A stretch of DNA of 64,000 bases from Hexactinellida sp. DTS-2022 (taxonomy: Eukaryota; Porifera; Hexactinellida): assembly GCA_028753945.1 (NCBI GenBank), contig JAPNXP010000002.1:7316001-7380000 (forward strand), given 5' to 3'. The notes beneath the pieces are model-generated. The model had not been told where the DNA came from and made no database searches. It saw only the letters and a program-made list of their open reading frames with translations. A program made the translations under genes and the position numbers. Every line of letters begins with the position of its first letter. Position 1 is the stretch's first letter. Shown one piece after another: positions 10,396 through 20,852 of this stretch.

Positions 10396-10790
10396 AGGGC
10401 CACTATACTCAAGATTGCAAAAGATTTATTTTTGAGTTTATTTCCTATTAGTGGTTGTAATAAACGAGAAGAAAATCAGGCTTTTTTTTATAATTCAGAG
10501 TTGAATAAAACTTACTAGGGCTCGGTGAAATCGGGAAATCAACTATATTTGACCATTTTAGTTGAAGTATAAATGACAGCCGCACTATGCTAGTCAGAGA
10601 AATTGATATTCGTTTTTTTTTCGATAGTATCCTATAAAGTACAGCGACAGTGAAAGTTTCAGGTGAATTTGACATCTAGTTTAACTGTAGCAGTGATGTT
10701 TTGACAAATTTAGATTGAGGAACAGTCACGAAAATTTTATTAGGCTGTTCTCTGAGGAAAAATTGACTAATTTAGTTCCTTACACCTTGT
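10396..10790 (+). mobile_element. Fragment related to TTAA-flanked family C
   Basis: It begins directly at the right TTAA of the family B copy with AGGGCCACTATACTCAAG, close to the family C end GGCCAAACTATACTCAAG. About 10595-10720 aligns with the reverse complement of 46250-46330 (GATAGTA-CCT-TAAAGTA, TTTCAGGTGAAT, TAGTTT). The other end was not identified, so this is probably a truncated copy. The AAAGGG start is typical of Kolobok/T2 elements as I remember them. Confidence 0.5.
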
Positions 10791-11229
10791 AATTAATAGA
10801 TACATGTATACATAACGTGATAATTTTCTTGCCATTCATTCTGATTTACACTGGAAGTTCGAAATAAGTGACATATCTAATACAATCAATAATCAATAAT
10901 AAGAATATGTGTACGTGTTAAATATTAAACTAGTTATGTCTCTTAACTTTACAATATGGATTCACAGATTAGTATAATTTTATCTTCATTGTTGAAAGTA
11001 TACTAAGTTTATTGCATCAATTTCACACGTAATACTTAAAATTTGTTACTATCTAGTTGAACTATAAATAGTTTAATAATCGTTAATTTCTAAACTGGAC
11101 TATCACTAATTAACTTCTATCTAAAATGGCAACCAATGACAAAGAACAGCAAATTAAATAGCATCTGAATTCTCTGAATATGTTAATGCTGAAAGAAACA
11201 ACTTCAATTCATCATCTAGAAATCTATAT
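10791..11229. other. AT-rich stretch without genes
   Basis: No coding sequence or clear repeats were seen between the family C fragment and dispersed repeat D. Confidence 0.5.
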
Positions 11230-11560
11230 TATTAAATCTCGATTGTTGTTTGTGTGTTTGTGTGTTTGTGTGTTTGTCCGGATATTATTAAAGTGATGGG
11301 GGATAAGAAACCGCAATTAATATTGGGATATAAACTAACTTTCAAATGTTATAATAGGTAAACAAATGATATAATAGGTAAACAAGTATGCTGAACACGA
11401 ATTTCGCATTTACAAATTTTTAATATGAATATTTGTTGTTGTTGTTGACACAAAATAGGTAAACCAATTAATGAAAATTCAAAAATCAACCTAGAAGTTA
11501 GCTTGAAACGGGTTTTATAGGTAAACAAGTATGCTGATTTCGAATTTCGCATTTAAAAAT
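11230..11560 (+). repeat. Dispersed repeat D, copy 1
   Basis: The order of motifs is: aaatctcgattgttg, a (GTTT/GTGT)n run, gtccgga, attaaagtgatggggg, aatgttataataggtaaac, aagtatgctga, atttcgcattt, (gttgtt)n. The same order recurs at 53114-53340 and 63502-63730 and partly at 48620-48760. Inside this copy the ataataggtaaac motif is duplicated. It is a dispersed repeat of unknown class. Confidence 0.65.
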
Positions 11561-11589
11561 TTCTAAACAGATAATATGAGATATGATAC

Positions 11590-11766
11590 CAAGGTTGGGA
11601 TCAATTATAATTTTCAATTACAATTACGCTATCCTTATAATTTCAACTACAATTACAATTACAATTATAGGGATTTGTGTTTTTCAATCACAATTACAAT
11701 TACAATTATGTCAAAACTTATTAATTGCAATATAATTAATTAACAATATAATTGAACCCAACCCTG
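11590..11766. mobile_element. hAT-like MITE with AATTGT-type hexamer interior
   Basis: The exact 8-bp duplication tatgatac (11582-11589, 11767-11774) flanks ends CAAGGTTGGGATCAATTATA / ATAATTGAACCCAACCCTG. The interior is a degenerate (caatta)n tract. It is related to 47564-48153. Confidence 0.8.
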
Positions 11767-11774
11767 TATGATAC

Positions 11775-12356
11775 TATAGATAATTCGATTAATTAGAATG
11801 TAAAATAGTGTAGTTAACCAATGAGAATTTTCTACTTCTTACTATTAATTTAATTAGTTATTTTTATAACATGCATTAATAACACTGCACGACAAATATT
11901 TTTTTTTGAAATGTACCCTTGGAAGTTTAAGTTGTTTTTAACTGGATTTCATGCCCTAATTTCAAATTTCAACTCAGATCTTCTCTATCACGTCAATTTT
12001 TTTAGATACCAACATGATCATATTAAATACAATAAAGAATTTCCTACTTTTTTAGAATATAAAATACAAGTTGAAATATTCCATGCAATCAAAATCCAGG
12101 CCACTATGTAAGAAACAATGCTAAAGCAAACAAGTAAGTGAATATAATAACGTAAGTGAATATAATAAAAAATATTATAATAAATTATTTTCAAAATCAT
12201 GATGTGATGGAAAGGATTGGACTTCAGATTCGGACTCAGAGGAGATGAATTACCAATAAAATTTTCCTCGATACTAGGGTACCAAATATTTGTTGTCCAG
12301 TGTTATTAACCAATGAGAATTAACTAATTAAGTATGCAGAGAGCTTAATGTGCTTG
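11775..12356. other. AT-rich stretch without genes
   Basis: A short duplicated motif (aagtgaatataataa) occurs near 12136-12168. ORFs of about 60 codons on both strands show no recognisable domain and AT-driven composition. Confidence 0.5.
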
Positions 12357-12361
12357 TACTG

Positions 12362-13486
12362 CACAGTGGGCAAATCAGCGGTCATAGCTCAAATTTTGAG
12401 GTCTGTGTTTATGCTCAATTTCTTAAATATGTGTTGCAAGGATAGTCAAGGACCATAGAAATATAATTTATTTTATCAAATTCCATCTGGCAGTCAAGAT
12501 ATTATAATTTGAATTACGATCATAAACTATTGTTTCCAAGATAAAACTCGAGTTTTCAAATAGTATCAAGTTTCAAGTGCTAAATTTATAACATAAAATA
12601 AGCTTTCTAGAGCATTTGAAGCATACTAGTATCAGTTTTTCTTCTAGTTTCCAGATGTGTCTAAACTTAGTACATCTCTTATGGTTTCCGAATTCAGTAT
12701 CATTTATTTTATTTCGTTTTCGATTATCCTTTTTGTATATTTTGTGCCCGACCTTATATGGTAAGATATGGTCAATTATTACACCTATGCTATCTTAAAC
12801 TACAGAAAATTCTCTTTAAGATGTAACCAGTCACTAATTGACATCATTTGACCCAAAAATGTTACATACATTATTAAACTGTCCATCGGACTAAAATTTC
12901 AAAAAATTGAGTTGTTTATTAAATATTCAAATACTTGTGGTTAAGTATAAAATGTAAAATATGTAATATCTAATGTGTTTATTGAACTTTATTCGTTAAA
13001 TCAATGTAAAATGAATAATGTAATTAGTATTGGTGCATTTATTGTTCTAGAAACACGCATCGATATTACCAGTGAAGTATCCGAACAGATAGTATCTTAA
13101 TTTCAAATCCCAAAACAGAATAATTAATATTTTCTGAATTCTGTTGTAATTATTAATTTGTTGTTTCTCACATAGGACATGATTTTAATCAGTTATAAAG
13201 CGGAAAATAACATGTAAGATGCTCATTTGTATTCTACATATCGACATATACTACTAGTATGAATAGTCCAACTAGATCGATGATAATTATCAAAATATTT
13301 GCGGAATTAGATTTATCTCATTTTTGCTAAGTCATCACAACTTAAAAAATAGAAGCCATACCAAATTTTGTTTGGTCCCAATCAATTTGTTATAGGTGAT
13401 AACCCATAGGTAACTAATACCTTTTATACCTCTATCTTGCACCTAAATACCTATGACCGCTGATGTACCTGTTTTTGCCCACTGTG
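12362..13486. mobile_element. Non-autonomous element with CACAGTG ends and 5-bp duplication (Transib-like)
   Basis: The left end reads CACAGTGGGCAAATCAGCGG. The right end, reversed, reads CACAGTGGGCAAAAACAGG, then after an extra ~10 bp the same TCAGCGGTCATAG. It is flanked by tactg at 12357-12361 and 13487-13491. CACWRTG termini with 5-bp duplications characterise Transib transposons, relatives of RAG1; that link is established knowledge applied here by inference. The 1125-bp interior is AT-rich and non-coding, so any transposase would have come from elsewhere. A hAT origin is less likely because 8 bp are not duplicated. Confidence 0.55.
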
Positions 13487-13491
13487 TACTG

Positions 13492-13754
13492 CTGTCTGCA
13501 TTAAATAATGAAGTCAATCTATATCGTTAATGGATTTTCAATGCAATATTCCACCCTATCTATATACAATGTCCTCATTCTTTGGAACATCTTTTCCGGG
13601 AATATTTCAATGATTTTTTGAATTTGATGCTGTATTCAATTAATGTTTTTTGTGCAATGCAATTTACAGTATAATGCATCTAATATACAATGTAATAGAG
13701 TTGATAAATATGATATAGCCAACCAATAAGTTGATGGTGCAATAATTATACAAA
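13492..13754. other. AT-rich stretch without genes
   Basis: No ORF, tandem repeat or paired termini were seen. Confidence 0.4.
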
Positions 13755-13830
13755 AAGATTGTCAGATCAGGGATTCGGACCCATGATTAACTGATTGTTG
13801 GCCATATATGCTAACCCCTGAGATATGTGT
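13755..13830 (-). repeat. tRNA-related (SINE-like) head
   Basis: On the minus strand TAGCATATATGG matches the Pol III A box in 11 of 12 positions and GGTCCGAATCC the B box in 10 of 11, about 20 bp apart. The T-arm stem has only three good pairs and no acceptor stem closes, so this is not a functional tRNA. A SINE head or tRNA pseudogene fits best. Confidence 0.4.
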
Positions 13831-13859
13831 GCTTAATAATGTTAGTTTATATAATAGAA

Positions 13860-14060
13860 GTATTTAAAAGCACGAAATATTACATATCAAAGAATGTTAA
13901 TTGCGATACTGAAAAATGCTGAATAATAAAAAATTAGATCACTAAATTGAGATTCTGAAGACTTTGCAGAATTTATTTTGAAAGATTTTCACTTCTCATA
14001 TAATTTTATGATATATCAGCTTCATTTCAATATGTAATCTCGCTTTAGAATTTTGCCAAT
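13860..14060 (+). repeat. Dispersed repeat also found at the right edge of the satellite array
   Basis: It shares an ordered set of motifs (attgagat or attgacat, then gaagactttgcagaat, ttcacttctca, ataattttatgata, ttcattt) with 42715-42925. In the other copy the satellite ends just upstream of the shared part. Confidence 0.6.
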
Positions 14061-14130
14061 AAAGTACCTAAATTTTTAGCCGAAGTCCCCTTAACTTCCG
14101 AACGAATAACATTTGTCTTCCTTACAATAC

Positions 14131-14228
14131 AGTGTAACATCGATTTTGTAACGTTCGATTTAGTAATGACATCGATTTAGTAATGATTCTAGATGTCCCG
14201 TCGACATGACTAAATCGATGTTACACTG
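14131..14228. mobile_element. 98-bp TA-flanked palindromic MITE (pogo/Tc1-like)
   Basis: It is flanked by TA (14129-14130, 14229-14230) with ends CAGTGTAACATCGATTTTGT / reverse-complement CAGTGTAACATCGATTTAGT. The whole sequence folds into a hairpin. It is too short to code. Confidence 0.75.
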
Positions 14229-14230
14229 TA

Positions 14231-14767
14231 TTTGTACATTATAATCAATTTGACTGCAAACTTACCAGCAGATTATCAAGTTCATTTGGAATATCTTGCC
14301 AACAATACAATATATCATAGTACAATATTAATTATTAACTGAATACTGCCGAAAGCTTTTTCATGAATTTCTAATTCACTACAATTCTTTTGAATAAAAA
14401 GAATGAACTTTTATATTCAAAAGTCATCAAGACATTCATATTTTGTCAACATTTAAAATTTTTCAAAATTTGTTCACTATATTTTGTCCAAAAAATGGTG
14501 ACAAACAATATTTCTTTGAAACGAAATATCCTGAGAATAAAGGAAGTTAGTCGTACTTCGAAAACTATATCATGTGGAGCCATAATATTCCATTTTGGAT
14601 AACATATTTAAAACGATTCGGACGCATACGACTAAATCTACATCAATATATTAAAACTACTAAAGTTTGTTTTTTTGAACCATGGATGATGAAAAAATGC
14701 AAGAAAATTCCATTATGTCCCACAACTACATAAATATACGAGTAAACATTCAAAAAAGGGTCTATAC
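14231..14767. other. AT-rich stretch without genes
   Basis: One 70-codon ORF (14390-14602, +) is Lys/Ile/Phe-rich with no recognised motif and is taken as chance. The last eight bases are the left target duplication of the hAT element. Confidence 0.45.
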
Positions 14768-15188
14768 CAGTGGTACTTAACCGTGGGGAATTACCCACTA
14801 GTGGGGAATTGAGGATCCTCAGGTTTGGAATGGAGCTTCAGGCTAAAAAGTTTACAAATCATTAACAGTAGTTTGGAATATTTTCTTGGAATTCAACCTG
14901 TTCAATTTATTGTATTAAATTATACTTTACTTATTTTCAGATTTCTATGTGAACTCGTACGTATATTAAACAGGTATTCACTGCTTCCAGATCATACCTG
15001 CAGTGTTGTCTAGACAAATTCTGGACTTCTAGAGGGTTCGAGTGCCCAAAAAATTCGCACGCTCGCTACGCTGGCCCGTTGTTCATTATAAACATTGACA
15101 CGAGAATTAGTTTGAGATTCCCGTGACATATCAAATATTAAAAAACAAAATGCTCAATCAAATTTAGTGTGGAAATCACGAATCAATA

Positions 15189-15268
15189 TGATTCTATACG
15201 GATTTGAGCACCTCTGGGAACTTCGTGCGAACGGAGTTACCTGGGGTGCTCAAATCCATATAGAATCA
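15189..15268. repeat. Perfect-arm hairpin
   Basis: TGATTCTATACGGATTTGAG pairs with CTCAAATCCATATAGAATCA across a ~25-bp loop, with the pairing extended by cacc/ggtg. It could be a tiny MITE or a stem-loop; no target duplication was identified. Confidence 0.6.
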
Positions 15269-15507
15269 AATTCAAATATCGCCTTGACTTGCTTAGAAAT
15301 TTAATATAGCCCTTTTCAATAAATATCCTTTGCATAGGCATAACACTCTGTTCTGCTTTCCGGCTATGGTCGGACTAGTTTTTATTTGCTGTAAATATGT
15401 TATATTATAAGATGGTCTAGTTTGGCAGGACTACAGAAAATCTTTGGCAGGAGAATTTCCAAAGCCTAAGTTTCCCTTGTGGGAAAAAAAGCTAAATGAA
15501 CATATAG

Positions 15508-15658
15508 CAGGGCTGTAAATATATAATTTATCTTTTCTTAAATTCATCATTTTAGATTTCAAATATTTTCAAATCAAATCATTTGCCACTCAATATTCCC
15601 GTGAATCAATTCAAATTAAATCAAATATTTGAAATATTTGGCTTGATTTACAACCCTG
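15508..15658. mobile_element. Small MITE with CAGGGCTGTAAAT ends
   Basis: The ends CAGGGCTGTAAAT and (g)atttacaaccctg are inverted and the interior contains a degenerate ttcaaat/atttgaa palindrome. The 8-bp flanks (acatatag and atgataca) do not match, so the superfamily (probably hAT) is not confirmed. Confidence 0.5.
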
Positions 15659-15695
15659 ATGATACATAGTTATGTATTTATAAGTGTCACTGGAC

Positions 15696-15853
15696 CAGAG
15701 GCGGCGCGAGGATGGGACCAGGTGGGGCCTGTGTCCCACCTAAATTAAGTGTGCCCCACATCATTGATATGAGTGTGCCCCAATTTAACAGCCTGTGCCC
15801 CACCTGTGACGCAATTGTGCCCCACCAGTGGCGGCTGGCTGGCGCCGCCAATG
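15696..15853. mobile_element. 158-bp hAT-like MITE
   Basis: The exact 8-bp duplication cactggac (15688-15695, 15854-15861) flanks ends CAGAGGCGGCGC / GGCGCCGCCAATG. The interior repeats the word gtgcccca or gccccac. It is nested in the larger hAT element. Confidence 0.85.
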
Positions 15854-15894
15854 CACTGGACTAATAACAATAATATTAAAATGGATATTATTAA

Positions 15895-16575
15895 GGTTGC
15901 AGTATACTTTTAAGCACTTTTTCTAAAGTTTTTTGCAGATTTGAAAGATCTTTTTTGTTTTAGATTCCCTGCTGCGAGATCTATCCAAAGATGCAATAAT
16001 ATTCGACCTTGGTAACATGGAGAAAATTTAAATTTTTTATAAACACACTTTCTTGGGATACACAAGTTTTTTCCTCTTAATGATTAAGACTTGTTTCCTG
16101 TTTTATTACATAGAGAAGCTTCTAATATATCATGTGAATGTACAACTTCTTTTTGATTACTTATGAGTCCAATTTTTCATCAATAACAGTCGACATCACT
16201 TTTTTTATCATTAGGAAATATAATATAATTAGAAAGAAAAGTCACAAATGAAATTCGCTACATAGACAAGATAGAACTAATTGAGAGCTGTCCAAAACCG
16301 TTGAGATTTTGTTTCTAGGTTGTATATGAAGGCAAAATGTGTTTCCCAAATTGACAAAAGTTGCGGCTGGAGATGGCGGTGTCAGAAAAAAATGAGCCCC
16401 TACAGGAGTGGCTTAGGTGGAGGTCACAAAAAAGTCGGTATTATTAAAAGTTTTCTATATTTTTCTACAAAGTTTGGAATAGAGATGCGGCATAGGCTGT
16501 TCTATCCAGAAATGAAATAAAACCTATAAGTGGCAAAATACCCGAAATTGGTAAATTTAAAGGTATACTGCAACC
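15895..16575. mobile_element. TTAA-flanked element, family E
   Basis: The 681-bp element has TTAA at 15891-15894 and 16576-16579 and ends GGTTGCAGTATACTTTTAA / reverse-complement GGTTGCAGTATACCTTTAAA. It is nested in the hAT element. Its end resembles family A (GGTT-CAGTATAC versus GGTTCAGGTATAC), suggesting related transposases; that is inference. Confidence 0.85.
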
Positions 16576-16691
16576 TTAAGAGTACCCATAAAGTATATGA
16601 GAACCATTTACTTCTTAAATTAAGTTCATATTTAGATGGGGAATAGAGCAACTAGGTATTCCAAAGTGGGAAATGGCAGAGAAAAGGTTAA

Positions 16692-17500
16692 GGGTGCTCT
16701 GTACTGATATTTTGACACCCGACGACCTAATGTTTTTATTGCGTTTTTGGATAGTACTAATATATCTAAGATATCCCTGAAAATATTAGAGTTCTACTAT
16801 GTATATATCCTTAGTTATGAACTAGACAATGTCAATATAGGCCTAATCCATACTAGCCAAAGAATTACATAAAATTTTTATTTTAGTTTTTAGCCCGAAA
16901 CATGTCAATTATAAATTATACCTGAGTCAATACTCAATGTTTTCAATCAGACCTAAATGTGCTTTTTCTTTAATCTACTCTATGTTATTGTCATTTTTGT
17001 GAAATTGGTCAAAAAAATCCCACTTTTTTGCATTAAAAGTTTACTAATTCAATTTTTTTGTATTATAATGCCCTTACAACCGCGATTGAAAACATGCGCC
17101 TACATATACTGAGCATTTTAAAAAAAAGTTTGACTTCCTAGGATAAAAATTAAATTTTCTAGATTTTTATGCCCAAAGTGTCTTTTTGGAAAAAAATTCG
17201 AATTTAGAAATGACGTAATAGGATCGTTTCTTCTGCAAAATAATTCAAATAAAGACTATTACTGCGAAGAAATAGTCTTCTAATAATATGTTGAAAATTT
17301 CAAAAAGATTCAACAATTTTGAAAAATTTCCATATTTGGGAGATTACGTCATATTTTATTAAAAAACACCATCATTTATTGAAAATTAAGAAAAAAAAAA
17401 TCATAGAAGTCAATCTCTACATCATCTAGAGTATTCCTAGTAGTAAATTATGCAATTCTGAGATTCACCATATATGCCTAAATATCAATACAGAGCAACC
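16692..17500. mobile_element. TTAA-flanked element, family F, inside the hAT right end
   Basis: The 809-bp element has TTAA at 16688-16691 and 17501-17504, with ends GGGTGCTCTGTACTGATAT / reverse-complement GGTTGCTCTGTATTGATAT. The TTAA it used belongs to the hAT terminal sequence CTTAACC. It is non-coding. Confidence 0.85.
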
Positions 17501-17521
17501 TTAAGAACCACTGGTCTATAC

Positions 17522-17773
17522 ATTGAATTCCATAACAAACATGTTTTGCACAGCCAAAGTTTACATTTTATTATTTCTAATTGAGGTGGCATTCAAGTGG
17601 CAGATGACACTTTTATGCTATGTCATCATCTTGAAATTTCAAACTTTTTTATGATTGAAATCGATAGAGTATATAAAAAAATGTTTAAATCGGAAATATT
17701 TTGAAATTTGGAGTTTATTTACTACGTTTTTTGGCACTGCCACACTGTGTGGCGATTAGGTAGTCTACGGTTA

Positions 17774-17775
<2 letters not shown>
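17522..17775. other. Stretch without genes
   Basis: No gene or paired termini were seen. The 108-codon minus-strand ORF crossing 17722-18048 is a translated microsatellite and element end. Confidence 0.4.

Positions 17776-17823
<48 letters not shown>
17776..17823 (+). repeat. (TAA)n microsatellite, left half
   Basis: About fifteen ATA/AAT units lie before a TA-flanked element; a matching tract continues at 18680-18733 on the far side. The element therefore inserted into an existing (TAA)n tract, or the tract provides many TA targets. Confidence 0.8.
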
Positions 17824-17824
<1 letters not shown>

Positions 17825-18679
17825 AGTACATCCTCGCTAATCCGAACCTCGCAGCCCGAACAGAAAATCCCAAATATTTTTCGTACAAAAGTTTTGGAAA
17901 AAATCATAAATATCTGCAAATTTATATTGGAATTATACACAATATGTTTCAGACAAATATTTAGGTAGTGTACTACATGTTTTGTTTGGATAAATAAGAT
18001 TTGGATAAGTTTGGTTCGGATTATCGGAGTCTCATTTATAGATCCCATAGAAAATGTATGAGTTCACTAATCCGAAGGAATTGACTAATCTGAACAGAAT
18101 TCTTTGTATTGGAATACAGTCGACTCCGCTTAATCGGGACACCTTTGTTCCAGGTCTCTTGTCCCAAATAAGCGGAGATCCCAATTAACCGAAAAATTTG
18201 GTAAAGTAGTGATTTACCTGCGATTTACACAGATTTTAGTTATAAACCTGTTACAACAATTCCTCCAATGCGTGCGGACCCTTGATTCTTCTCAAAATCC
18301 CATAGAATGAGCCGTAATATTCTTTGGATCGTTTGTTATATCCCTGAAATACAAAGTCATAATTTGTGGAAAATTTAGATATTACTGAAATCAATAAGAA
18401 ATTGACAATATTTAGATATTTTCTATTGCCTTCATCATTATTGACAAAGTTTATTAGAATTTGTTCTAATCAAAAGAATTTTCTATTGAGCGACACGAAT
18501 TTTGAACCCAAATTGTTTAGTTTGTCCCGATTAAGCGGAGTTTGTCCCGATTAACCGAAAGTTTTGTAATGGCTTCTGTTATGGTGGCGTTGTCCCAATT
18601 AAGCGGCTGTCCCGATTAACCGGTGTCCCAATTAAGCGGAGTACACTGTACTTCTATTCGGATTAGCGGGGATGTACTG
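17824..18679. mobile_element. Pogo/Tigger-like element, outer member of a nested pair
   Basis: It has TA at 17822-17823 and 18680-18681 and ends CAGTACATCCTCGCTAATCC / reverse-complement CAGTACATCCCCGCTAATCC. Without the inner element it is about 320 bp. The ends resemble pogo/Tigger termini in style. It is non-coding. Confidence 0.8.
18117..18648. mobile_element. Pogo/Tigger-like element, inner member
   Basis: It has TA at 18115-18116 and 18649-18650 and ends CAGTCGACTCCGCTTAATCG / reverse-complement CAGTGTACTCCGCTTAATTG. Near both ends the word (cc)gattaa(c/g)cg is repeated several times. A relative with CAGCCGACTCTGCTTAATAG ends lies at 44158-44325 and a relic at 53341-53450. No transposase is visible. 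Confidence 0.8.
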
Positions 18680-18733
18680 TAATAATAATAATAATTATTA
18701 TTATTATTATTAATATTATTATTATTATTATTA
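18680..18733 (+). repeat. (TAA)n / (ATT)n microsatellite, right half
   Basis: Units of aat switch to att about 16 bp in, making a local inverted repeat. Confidence 0.8.
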
Positions 18734-18847
18734 TAAAAATATTGGTTAAAATATCTATGCTAATAGCTACATGTATATTATATTAATCAATATTTAATAA
18801 ATAAAAATTGTTAGGGGTCCTGTAGCCTAAATCTCACTGAGTCCGAA

Positions 18848-19870
18848 AACAAGGAATATTTAGTCGATTATTGACTGCACATAGTGTGTAAGTATGAAGA
18901 TCTTCTGTACTAATATGATATCACTAAAATGCACCGGATGTAGAAGATAAGTGGACCTATTTTCTTTAATTACAGTCAGTAAATAAGAAATATTCCGACA
19001 TATTTAATAAATTTTGTCCTAAACAAGAAATATTTAGACTATTATTCATTCACGCAGTTTATCACAATGAAGATCTTCAGGACTAATATTACGGAAAATG
19101 CCCGAATGTGGAAGATAATAGAACCTATTCTCTATAATTTAAGTCCATAAATATGGAATATTCGGACATATTTGATTAATTTAGTCAAATACAAGGAATA
19201 TTTAGACTATTATTCATCACACAGTTTATCACAATGAATATCTTCAGGACTAATATTAAGGAAAATTCCCGAATGTGGTAGATTATAAGACTTATATTCT
19301 CTCTAGTTTTTGTTCGGAAGTATTGAATATTCAGACATATTTAGTAAATTTAGTCCGAAAACATTGAATATTTAGACTATTATTCAATCACACAGTTTAT
19401 CACAAGAATATCTTCAGGACAAATATTAAGGAAAATGCCCGAATGTGGTAGATTATATGACCTATTCTCTCTAGTTTTTGTCCGTAAATATGGAAAGTCC
19501 GACATATTTATTAAATTTAGTCCGAAAACAAGGAATATTAAGAATATTATTCACTGCACACAGTATGACAGAATGAAGATCTTCAGGACGAATATGACGG
19601 AAAACACCCGAATGTGGTAGATAATTGGCCATATTCTCTTTTATTTTAGTCATAAAATATGGAATATTCGGAAATATTTAATTAATTTATTACGACAACA
19701 AGGAATATTTAGACAATTATTCATTCACGCAGTTTATCACAATGAAGATCTTTCGGACTAATATTACGGAAATGCCCGAATGTGGAAGATAATAGAACCT
19801 ATCCTCTATAATTATAGTAAGTGAATATGGAATATTCCGACATATTTAAAGAACATATTTATCTAATATA
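18848..19870 (+). repeat. 168-bp tandem satellite, about six copies
   Basis: The block ggaatattcggacatattt recurs near 18987, 19155, 19324, 19491, 19661 and 19829, a spacing of 167-170 bp. Other shared parts are aatatttagactattattca, gaagatcttcaggactaat and cccgaatgtgg. Copies differ by point changes and short indels. The array ends beside the hAT fragment and may have replaced the rest of that element. Confidence 0.9.
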
Positions 19871-19895
19871 CACCTACAGAAAGCGTGGGACTATA

Positions 19896-20302
19896 TTAGA
19901 GAAGCAAATCTCTTAAGTCAGTATCTGTTAACTGTTTTTTGTTTTGTGCTAACAACCAGCTCACTTTATAAGAAGCACCAAGAGCCTTCTTGGTATCATC
20001 TGTCTGAATATATTTAGAAAACATCTTTTTCGATTGTTCTCTTTCTCTTTTCAGGGTTGTCAGTTTGGTGGTGTGTCCAAAAGATTTCAATTTATATTTA
20101 GAATCAAATGCTTGGTGCTTTGAAGTATAATGATCCGACAGGTCGGATTTTTTCACCATGGTGACCTCGGAATTACATAGTAGACAGATACAAATACTAT
20201 TACATAAACAAACTTGAATTCTTCCTCCCAACATTCATTGAAGTGTCTATTTTCTTCCGAAATCTTGCGTTTCTTTGGTTTGGGTTTTTGTAAACATGCC
20301 AT
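19896..20302 (-). pseudogene. hAT transposase N-terminal fragment (GTF2IRD2/SCAND3-like group)
   Basis: It starts at ATG 20302 with KPKPKKRKISEENRHFN and CWEEEFKFVYV. After a one-base frameshift near 20209 it continues ICLLCNSEVTMVKKSDLSDH and YTSKHQAF, a Cys2-His2-like zinc finger of BED type. The tail ASYKVSWLLAQNKKQLTDTD matches the family's 'conserved helix' before the catalytic domain, and the reading stops at 19896. About 130 residues remain of the roughly 600 usual for the group. The matching terminal repeat sits upstream at 20560-20621. Identity is from remembered motifs. Confidence 0.75.
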
Positions 20303-20559
20303 AGATAGATAGTACGAATATTTCGAACTAGTTTGACTGGTTTGTAGAACAAAGTTAGCTAGTAAACAATGAACACGTTAATTTAATAGTGGTAGAGTAA
20401 AATAGTCAGTTACAATTGAAGTAAGATGGCTATCCTATAGTATTTAAACTGTAAAACAAAAATATATCAAATTTCAAGTATTAAAAGATGTAAAGAATTA
20501 TGTATATGTAACAAGAATTAAAAATTGTCCTCGTAACCATTTTAGGCATTGATGGTACC

Positions 20560-20621
20560 GGCCGCACGAAAGGAGCAATCCGGCCGCATGCGGCCGGAAA
20601 ATGCAAGTTTGCGAACCCCTG
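20560..20621 (-). mobile_element. Terminal end of the hAT element
   Basis: Reversed, it reads CAGGGGTTCGCAAACTTGCA followed by GCGGCCG-type palindromes, the usual form of hAT/Charlie ends. It lies about 260 bp upstream of the transposase ATG. The opposite end is missing, so the element is truncated. acttaaag follows as a possible unmatched target copy. Confidence 0.7.
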
Positions 20622-20852
20622 ACTTAAAGCCTGTGTTTACCGTCCTGAATTACGAAAAAAGTGTCGTTTAGTTATTGTTAAAAATTTAAGGGTCGATTTG
20701 GACGATCAAGATATATCGAATTATCCAGCAACAACGTATTCGTGCAAAGAAAATGAACATCCGTCAATACCAGGGAAAAATCCAAATTTGAATCTATTTT
20801 CTATATATGTACACATGTAAAAACCAATCAAAATGAACGTTCAGGATGAAAG
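20622..20852. other. Stretch without genes
   Basis: No coding sequence or repeat was identified. Confidence 0.4.

Larger units (their letters stand above)
14768..17513. mobile_element. hAT-like non-autonomous element carrying nested insertions
   Basis: The exact 8-bp duplication gtctatac (14760-14767, 17514-17521) flanks this 2.75-kb element. The left end is CAGTGGTACTTAACCGTGGGG (first 20 shown: CAGTGGTACTTAACCGTGGG). The right end reads CAGTGGTTCTTAA and is then split by a TTAA-flanked element (16692-17500), after which it resumes as CCTTTTCTCTGCC. It also holds a 158-bp hAT MITE, a second TTAA element and a hairpin. No transposase sequence is visible. Confidence 0.8.

Noticed and set aside
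12362-13486. hAT assignment for the CACAGTG element
   Set aside because: The flanking 8 bp do not match (ttgtactg versus tactgctg) while 5 bp match exactly.
13755-13830. Functional tRNA gene
   Set aside because: A and B boxes are present but the acceptor stem does not close and the T stem is weak; only a SINE-like call is supported.
17722-18048. 108-codon minus-strand ORF with a poly-tyrosine run
   Set aside because: It is a translated (TAA)n microsatellite joined to a pogo-like terminal repeat.
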